A stretch of 64,000 bases of DNA from Anastrepha obliqua (lineage: Eukaryota > Arthropoda > Insecta > Diptera > Tephritidae). The stretch spans positions 22,728,001-22,792,000 of the forward strand of contig NC_072895.1 in assembly GCF_027943255.1 (NCBI RefSeq). Direction: 5' to 3'. Positions 57,540 through 64,000 of the stretch are shown one piece after another; position 1 is the stretch's first letter, and every line of letters begins with the position of its first letter. The position numbers were made by a program, and so were the translations under genes. The notes beneath the pieces were generated by a model. The model was not told the DNA's origin. It saw only the letters and a list, made by a program, of their open reading frames with translations, and ran no database searches.

Positions 57540-58200
57540 CGGCCTTCTTCCTCCTCTGCTACCATCAGCTGGTAGCGCATCAAATACTTTCAGAGCCGGA
57601 GCGTTTGTATCCATTCGGATGACATGACCCAGCCAACGTAGCCGCTGGATTTTTATTCACTGCGCTATGTCTATGTCGTCGTAAAGCTCATACAGCTCAT
57701 CGTTCCATCGCCTGCGATATTCGCCGTTGCCAACCTGTAAAGGTCCAAAAATCTTACGCAGAATCTTTCAAACACTCCAAGCGTCGCTTCATCGGATGTT
57801 GTCATCGTCCACGCTTCTGGGCCATACGTTAGGACGGGCCTGATGAGAGCCTTGTAGAGTGTTAGTTTTGTTCGTCGAGAGAGGACTTTACTGCTCAGTT
57901 GCCTACTTAGTCCAAAGTAGCACTTGTTGGCAAGAGAAGAGTTGGATTTCAACGCTGACTTTGTTATCGGTGTTAATGCTGGTTCCTAAATAAACGAAGT
58001 CTTTTACAACCTCAAAATTATAACTGTCTACAGTGACGTGGGTGCCGATACGAGAGTGCGCCGTCTGTTTGTTTGAAGACAGGAAGTACTTCGTTTTGTC
58101 CTCGTTCACCAGACCCATTCGCTTTGCCTTTTTATCCAGTTTGGAGAAGGCAGAACTAACAACGCGGTTGTTAAGGCCGATGATATCGATATCCTCCACC
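57540..58200 (-). pseudogene. RTE-type LINE RT thumb and C-terminal fragment
   Basis: The minus strand starts at 58200 with EDIDIIGLNNRVVSSAFSKL (just after the palm YADD position), continues NEDKTKYFLSSNKQTAHSRI, GTHVTVDSYNFEVVKDFVYL, GTSINTDNKVSVEIQ, then in another frame LANKCYFGLSRQLSSKVLSR and TYGPEAWTMTTSDEATLGVF, and MDTNAPALKVFDALPADGSR before truncation near 57540. It lacks the 3' end, so this is an internal piece left by later breakage. Confidence 0.85.
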
Positions 58201-58339
58201 TCGGCTAATTCTACCCTGGGACCACAAAAGTATAACTCCTTGGTGGAGCCGCATTTATGCTCGATGATTCAATAGGTGCCTGCGTCCAGATTCCTTTCCT
58301 ATACACCGTCGATAGTCCCAATTACTCCCAATTACATCG

Positions 58340-59480
58340 GAAAACTTGCAGTAGAGTTATCTTAACTCACTACCGTCTTGTCTTCTGTACGATACTGTAT
58401 TGAGTATTTCACTCAAATATCTGTTGTCGGTTCGTCAGAAACTGTCCGCCTTCTCTGTTGCTGCAACTGTTGCTGAAACGCTTTGCGTTCCCAATCAATA
58501 CAGCGAAGTCGCGTCATGATCTTACCTGCGAACGTTTTCGCTGCCTCCCACTTACCGCCGGTTGCGCACATATCTCGTATGAGGGTGCTGGGGGATGGTT
58601 GATGACCCAGGACTTACTCCAGGATAACTCGTTCCTCGCTGAAGCGGTCGCAATAAAATATGACGTGTTCTGCGTTTTCGTCAGTATTCGGGCAGTTTGG
58701 ACAGAAAGGGCTGTCTGCTAGCTTAAAACGGTGCAGTTATTCCTGAAAACAGCCATGTCCGCTGAGCAACTGCGAGAGGTTATAGTCGGTGTCTCGATGT
58801 TTTCTCACTAACCACTCATCAGCACGTGGTATGAGTTTGTAGGTCCAACGACCGCTTTGTGACTCATCTCACCGCTGCTGCCATAGGCCTATTGTCAGCA
58901 GTCGTTCAGCTGCTTTTTCCACTGGTGTAGGCCGCGCTCCTTGCCCATTATAGAGCCGAGACATTTCATCTGCCAAGAGGTTCAGAGGTATCTTTCTAGC
59001 TATTGCGCAGATTCCATCATCAGACACCGTTTTATATGCGCAAACTACACGCAGCGCGCCTTGGCTGTGTGTCTCGGTGATTTCCCGTAGACTATAGTGT
59101 TTGGTCCCCGCACAGATGCTGCATAAAGAATTATAGAGTCGTCAAACAATGAAAGTAGTCGTCTGCGATTTTCCTGGAGCCCTGCTATATTAGGGAGAAG
59201 TCGCGTCAGGGAACCATTGACAGAAGCCGCCTTGGACTTTACATTTATTAAATGCTGCCTGAAATAAAGTCTTCTGTCGATGCAGACCCCAAGATATTTG
59301 ATCGCCTTTTTCGAGATAATACGGTGAGTACCTATGTTCAGGAGTGAGTACCTCAAAGGAATTTCACCCTCCAGCACTTATTAGAACTGCTTCGGTTTTG
59401 TGACCGGCGAAATCTAACTTAGCCTCGTTAAGCAATCGTTGCACTTTTCCTATAAGTGGTCAAGTTTCCTATCAACCACC
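58340..59480 (-). pseudogene. R1-like LINE 3' half, degenerate
   Basis: The minus strand at 59377-59045 gives ISKKAIKYLGVCIDRRLYFR, LINVKSKAASVNGSLTRLLP, NIAGLQENRRRLLSLFDDSI and LYAASVRGP, the RT thumb of R1-type LINEs. Nearer 3', FCPNCPNTDENAEHVIFYCD and RFSEERVILE (58740-58640) form an intact CxxC...H...C knuckle, and FAGKIMTRLRCIDWERKAFQ is close to the C-terminus. Frames are broken. Confidence 0.8.
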
Positions 59481-61419
59481 ACCAGGGCAATCTTATCGGC
59501 GTATCCCCATGATGTTCCTACCTCTTTTAAAGTATGTATGTACACATATGCCTGTGTATAAGTTTGCAATATTCCAGAGCTACCCTTTATTGGCTTGAAC
59601 GTGATAATCCTTTTTTTTGCTGACACAATGACAAAAAAAAAACATGCCCGTCCATAAATTTCTTCCCCCGCCTTTGTTAGAGGATAAGAAATAGTCATTC
59701 ATTATTTAACTAAAAGTTAGGAATAAAAATAAATTGTCAAAGACAACACTCTCCTCTCCCGTCTATTCTATCCCACTTCTTTAACATTTACTTGGTGTTC
59801 ACCAGCTTTCATAAATTCTTTTGGAATTTTTTGTAAGACCTTTTTACGTTTTTATTTCAATTTAAATTCACGTAAAGTTCAAATGCCACCTTCCAGTTGC
59901 AACAAAACTTGGCCATAATTTAAATTTCATATTCTGTGCACAATTGAATTTGCTATTCGGTTCTCATTTGCTACTAAACTTTTATTTCTGCCGCTTGCTG
60001 CTAGCCATAGAATTGAATACGTACACACATATTTACATGCAAGCATCTTTTCCAAAAATAGGTAAGCTAAGTCCATCAAATGGAAATAGAGCAAAAATAT
60101 ATAAAAATATTTCACAGCTCCTTTTGTAGCGCATACCTATGGATGTAATGAAGCCGAAAGCTTAAAAAGTGAAAAGGTGCCCCATCAATAATTCACTTGA
60201 GCCGCTTTGCATTATTTATATGACAGCTACAAAATGGTTTTAGGTATTACCCTTGCAGCAGACAATTTGATTTGCTTTGACCTTCTCATGTGAGATAATT
60301 TTGCGCAATATTTACTTTGTACTAGGGTGGTCGTCTTTTCTGTGTGTTAAAAAATTTTTATCGCACGTTGTTGTTTTTAGAAATAACGGGAATAATTTCA
60401 TAACGTCACAGTTTTTTTTATTGCAATTGTGTAGCTTTTTATTTGATGTTTTTCTTTATCATTTTTCATATATTTTCAAGTGTTCCGAGATTTTTAAAAT
60501 TAAAAAAAATTAAGTAGTCGAAGAAAGAGTTTGGCCTCAAAATGTAGCAAAGCTAATTTCGGGTCGTGAATTTTTTCATGACTTTTGAAATGTTGCAGAA
60601 GAACCTGAAAAAGGACTAAAAATGGTAGTTAAGTTTTGTTATCTTCCAGTTAGTTGAGGTTAAATGGTTGACTCCAAGGGTAATAGGGTCCATTTAGACG
60701 TGAAACCTAAACTCCCTCATTGCGATATCGTTCAGAAGGGAATGAGGAAGCAGGAAAGAGGGATAGGTAAGGCCGAATTATCGCAGAACAAAATACAACA
60801 GGCGGCTGGTCTCCACGTCTACTAACTTCGCAAGTTTAGTTAAAATAAGGCAGAAAGGCTGTCCAAATGAGAATAAAATTTTGGCGGAACAAAAATTAAG
60901 AAATTCGTTAGGAAATTAAATGAATTTAGTTTCATATTAAAATTAATATTTTAGACTAAAAGTTAGCTTATATTAATTGTATCAGCGATTATTAATGTAA
61001 TGCCCAAAAGGGTATCATTTTTTGAAATCACATTACTCAGATTTTTCTTCTGCTCACTTTTATTTCTCCAGTTCCTGCAGTATTTACTCCAGACGAGCGC
61101 AGTATTTACTATCTTTCTGGCGCGAGAGCCAAAAGGGGAATACTTAGTTAGAGCGAAGGCGAGTTTCTCAAAAACAGGATGCGTCTATGGCTCTTCTGCA
61201 GGCTGTGCCACTATTTAAGTAGATATATCTCCGTAATTAAAGGTGGTAGAGCTAAGTGTGAACGACAAAAAACTGGGAGTCCTCCATAAGTACTGTATAT
61301 CTGAATGGCAAAGAAAGAGACTAGAGCTCCAAATGTTGAAAGCTTGCAGCAGAAATAAACGACTTCAACTAGAAAACCGTCTCAAGATCCTTCAAATGGA
61401 TTGATATTCTCTTTTTTTA
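59481..61419. other. Spacer, nothing recognised with confidence
   Basis: AT-rich sequence. Bases 60640-60850 are less AT-rich and look like LINE untranslated sequence, but with no motif. No RNA gene seen. Confidence 0.4.
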
Positions 61420-61760
61420 TTTTTTTTTTTTGTTCTGTCGATTCGGGCGAAAGCTAGGCAGATGCACAGAAAATGGTCCGCCGTCTTATCCTCCTCTCCA
61501 CATGCTGGACAGAGTGCACTGTCTGAAATGTCCACCTTTTCCATGTGCGTTGCCCACAGAAAGTGGCCCGTCATCAGTCCAACAAGCTGCTTACAGTCCC
61601 TTCTGCTTAATGACAGGAACTGCCAAAGAAGTTGGCCTCAGTGCCCGTTCTGGTTAAAGGAGTCAGAGATCTCATTACCCGCGATACCCACGTGTCCCGG
61701 GACCCATGTTAACATCAGGATATTATGTCTGTCGACATAGTTTAACCTGGATTTACAGTA
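61420..61760 (-). pseudogene. RNase H LINE fragment, same family as 17150-18430
   Basis: The minus strand contains the start of LTWVPGHVGIAGNE-like RNase H (61706-61667), a deletion relative to the other copy, then MTGHFLWATHMEKVDISDSA and LCPACGEEDKTADHFLCICL, the zinc knuckle. A T-run at 61414-61431 lies at its 3' side. It matches 17330-17760 over most of its length. Confidence 0.8.
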
Positions 61761-61849
61761 CTCGACTGCCCTTGAAGTGGATGAAATGCTGATATTCTTA
61801 CTTTCAGGTATTTCCACAAAATCAAAATCGCAGCTCTGAACTCTACTTC

Positions 61850-63110
61850 GGTATACTATAGTAGTGGGAGTGCCCGATGGATCTATAGGAATTCTTAAAA
61901 TGCAAAAAATTTTTGTGTAAAAAATTCGGCCTTAAATTCACGGTAGGTGAAATGGTTGAAGTACCACTTTGGCACTTCCCAAGTAGCAGTAAAGCGCCGT
62001 TTTGATACCATTTTGAGACCTCCAATAGGCAGATATGTCTACAGTCAGCTAGAACTGTTGAGGTAATGAAAGGGTTGCTCCAGGCTGTCGAAGAATGTAG
62101 CACCTAGCAGAACCTTAATCGTCAAGCTGCCAAGCCCGGACATTTACAGAGGAAATGCTCCACTATCTCCTTCTCTAAAAAGTCCACACGGTTTTGGATA
62201 TAGAGGATAAATGGTAAACCTAGCTTTTCCAATGACCCGCAAACACTTATACGAGTTCGAAAATCGAACGAAAAGTAGTCCCGAGGACTTTCATAGAGGA
62301 CTTTCATAGATGACTTTCATAGTCCTGCGTCTAGTGTACTGAGATCCCCAGGACTTTCATAGTCTTGCGTCTATTGTACTGAGTTCAAGCGGTTTTCGAA
62401 ATACCACACGAAGAAATGGCGCGAAGCATCTCGTCAGCGCTTTCCTGAGAAATAAGTTGTGCGATTACACTTTAACAAAAGTCAGGTGGAGACCGATAAT
62501 CGGGGGGGAGACCAATTCAGTTGTCTCCTTCCTGGTGAGCTCATCAGCTATTTCATTTCCCTCTTTGTTTCTATGGCCTGAAACTTTGATTAGAGAAATG
62601 TTACCTGAGCATGCAAAAGATTTCATCTCCTGCTTACAGGAGTTGAGTTGCTAGGATCTGCTCCATGGCGTCGTCAGACCCTTGATCGCGGTTTCGCTAT
62701 CGGAAAAAATGTTATTATGCCCCTCGCTCCCACGTTCTCTAAGCATTTTGCATGCCCGCAAGATCGCAAAGACTTTTGCCTGCAAAACAATAGCAGTTTA
62801 GGTAAGTTTTGAGGAAGTAGATAAATTGGCCGATTTAGGGAAAACCCTTGCTCCGACATCCAATTCTATCTTAGAACCGTCACTGAAGAGAGATTTACTA
62901 TCTTCAGTTCAGATTTTTCCCCCGTTTCAATCCTGCCTACTTGGAAAGATTGCCCTGGCACGACCGTCAAACTCCAGTTTGCGAATGGAGAGATCTGTCT
63001 GAAGTTCAGAGGAAGACGGTGTTAACTGTCTCAAAATACTAATATTTCCGTTAAAAGGTTGTCTCCACAGGCCAACTTCCTTTAACCAAATAACGCAAAA
63101 GTCGATGGGA
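61850..63110 (-). pseudogene. LINE with RNase H domain, same family as 24590-25440
   Basis: The minus strand, 5' to 3': linker matching 24590-24870 (63060-62800), RNase H with SDSETAIKGL near 62690 (catalytic Asp region) and SGHRNKEGNEIADEL at about 62580-62536 (intact EGNE.AD), then the C-terminal region with EIVEHFLCKCPGLA at about 62175-62125. Stops separate the blocks. It is the best view in this window of the RNase H region of this LINE family. Confidence 0.8.
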
Positions 63111-64000
63111 AGTTAGTGCAAAACGACGAATTTAGATGAAACTAAATTTAAAATTAAAAAAAGAAGCCATATCGAAAAGGTCTCTCAAGTACTCATATAT
63201 TTTTGGAGGGATTTATCTGCGAGCTAAGTAGCTAAAAGCCTAATGCTTTAATTTTACTTTTGAAATTTTTAGTTAATTTCCTAAACTATTTCGCTTTTGA
63301 TTTAATTTTGCCCCCCTACTTTCCTAAGCGTATTTAAATCATATGAACTGCTTTGCAAAATGCCAAAGAAATTATATTGCGGGATGTAAAGGAAGTAATT
63401 TTCCACTACCCTACAGTTCAATAGATTCAACGTCAAAGTTCAAATGCTCCAGGCACTTAGGCGTAAGGTTCGTACTGAAATATACTTACAAACATATACA
63501 TGTAAGTAAGTATGTACATATATACGCATATATCTAAAACTGAATGTGTAAATACTTGTCTGCGCTTATGCACTCATAAAATTATGACATCAATTTGCTT
63601 ATGGAATTTATTCCTCTCTTTTGATTGCTAGCACTTTTGGAACATTATTTTATGTAAATGCAAATGCCACTCACTTGTCTAACTGTAAGTGTTGAGGAAG
63701 GTATGGTTAAATTAGGCCTGACGGTATTTTGTAAGTCGTATAGGCCTCCATGCGATTTGCTTTTATTGGCGGATATTTATGAATAAGAAATTTGAAATTT
63801 TAAGAGCTGTAAGACTAATGAAAACATTATTAAGAATATGGAGGCAAGTCATGTGGGAAAACCAATTTTGATTGTTAGTTAATACCAAATGAAATTTGCA
63901 TTGTATTGGGAATTTGCAATGACTGCTAACGTGATGAAAATCTTGTTTAAGAATTCGATATAGAAAAATGTGTGTACACTCGTGGCTACGCAAATCTTAC
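63111..64000. other. Spacer to the right edge, nothing recognised
   Basis: AT-rich with TACATATATACGCATATAT at 63513-63531. No coding signature. Confidence 0.5.

Noticed and set aside
1..64000. Bacterial-type defence or metabolic gene system
   Set aside because: All context is eukaryotic: introns, LINEs, SINEs, mariners. No operon or prokaryotic gene is present.

Overview
The window is nuclear DNA of a higher eukaryote, almost certainly an insect. A dipteran, and within it a tephritid-like fruit fly, is my best inference. The evidence is spliceosomal GT-AG splice sites, AT-rich non-coding DNA, and a dense mixture of RTE-, R1- and jockey-type non-LTR retrotransposons, mariner/Tc1 and piggyBac-like DNA elements, a Helitron and a tRNA-derived SINE. 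There is no sign of bacterial gene organisation. The species assignment is inference, not something read directly from the sequence.

Host coding content is small. Only two exons of one plus-strand gene can be supported: 1-515 (open through the left edge of the window) and 15336-15527. The first exon ends in phase 1 and the second starts in the matching phase, which defines an intron of about 14.8 kb. The second exon is 192 nt and phase-symmetric (1-1), and it ends at a strong GTGAGT donor. I find no further host exon, so the remaining 48 kb is either a second very large intron or intron plus intergenic DNA. I do not recognise the protein.

Layout of the rest. 1-13 kb: tRNA-SINE copies, RTE-type LINE fragments (one almost full length at 2127-5150), a relic transposase and a CACTA-like terminal-inverted-repeat element (8582-9224). 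17-25 kb: RNase H-bearing LINE fragments and another RTE copy. 26.2-28.4 kb: a tandem array built on a GGCAAC motif, interrupted by a 719 bp TTAA-flanked element. 30-35 kb: a jockey 3' end with a long poly(A), another LINE and two mariners. 38-41 kb: more LINE 3' ends, a transposase relic and an R1-like LINE. 41.4-45.6 kb: a roughly 500 bp inverted duplication enclosing a mariner fragment and a non-autonomous Helitron. 46-50 kb: LINE 3' ends and a SINE. 51.8-54.4 kb: an internally deleted Tc1-like element, a jockey reverse-transcriptase piece and a roughly 118 bp tandem array of about 14 units. 55-63 kb: a LINE 3' half, a 313 bp TTAA element, and RTE, R1-like and RNase H LINE fragments.

There is no operon or cooperating gene set. 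Functional relationships are between transposons. The SINE and the RTE LINE share an 11 bp sequence (CGCGCCAATTA) just before their different tails, and an RTE copy sits inside a SINE flanked by a 9 bp target-site duplication. This suggests the RTE machinery mobilises the SINE. About two thirds of LINE fragments are antisense to the host gene. Every transposon protein seen is broken or truncated. The ends of most decayed LINE fragments are approximate, to within tens to hundreds of bases.
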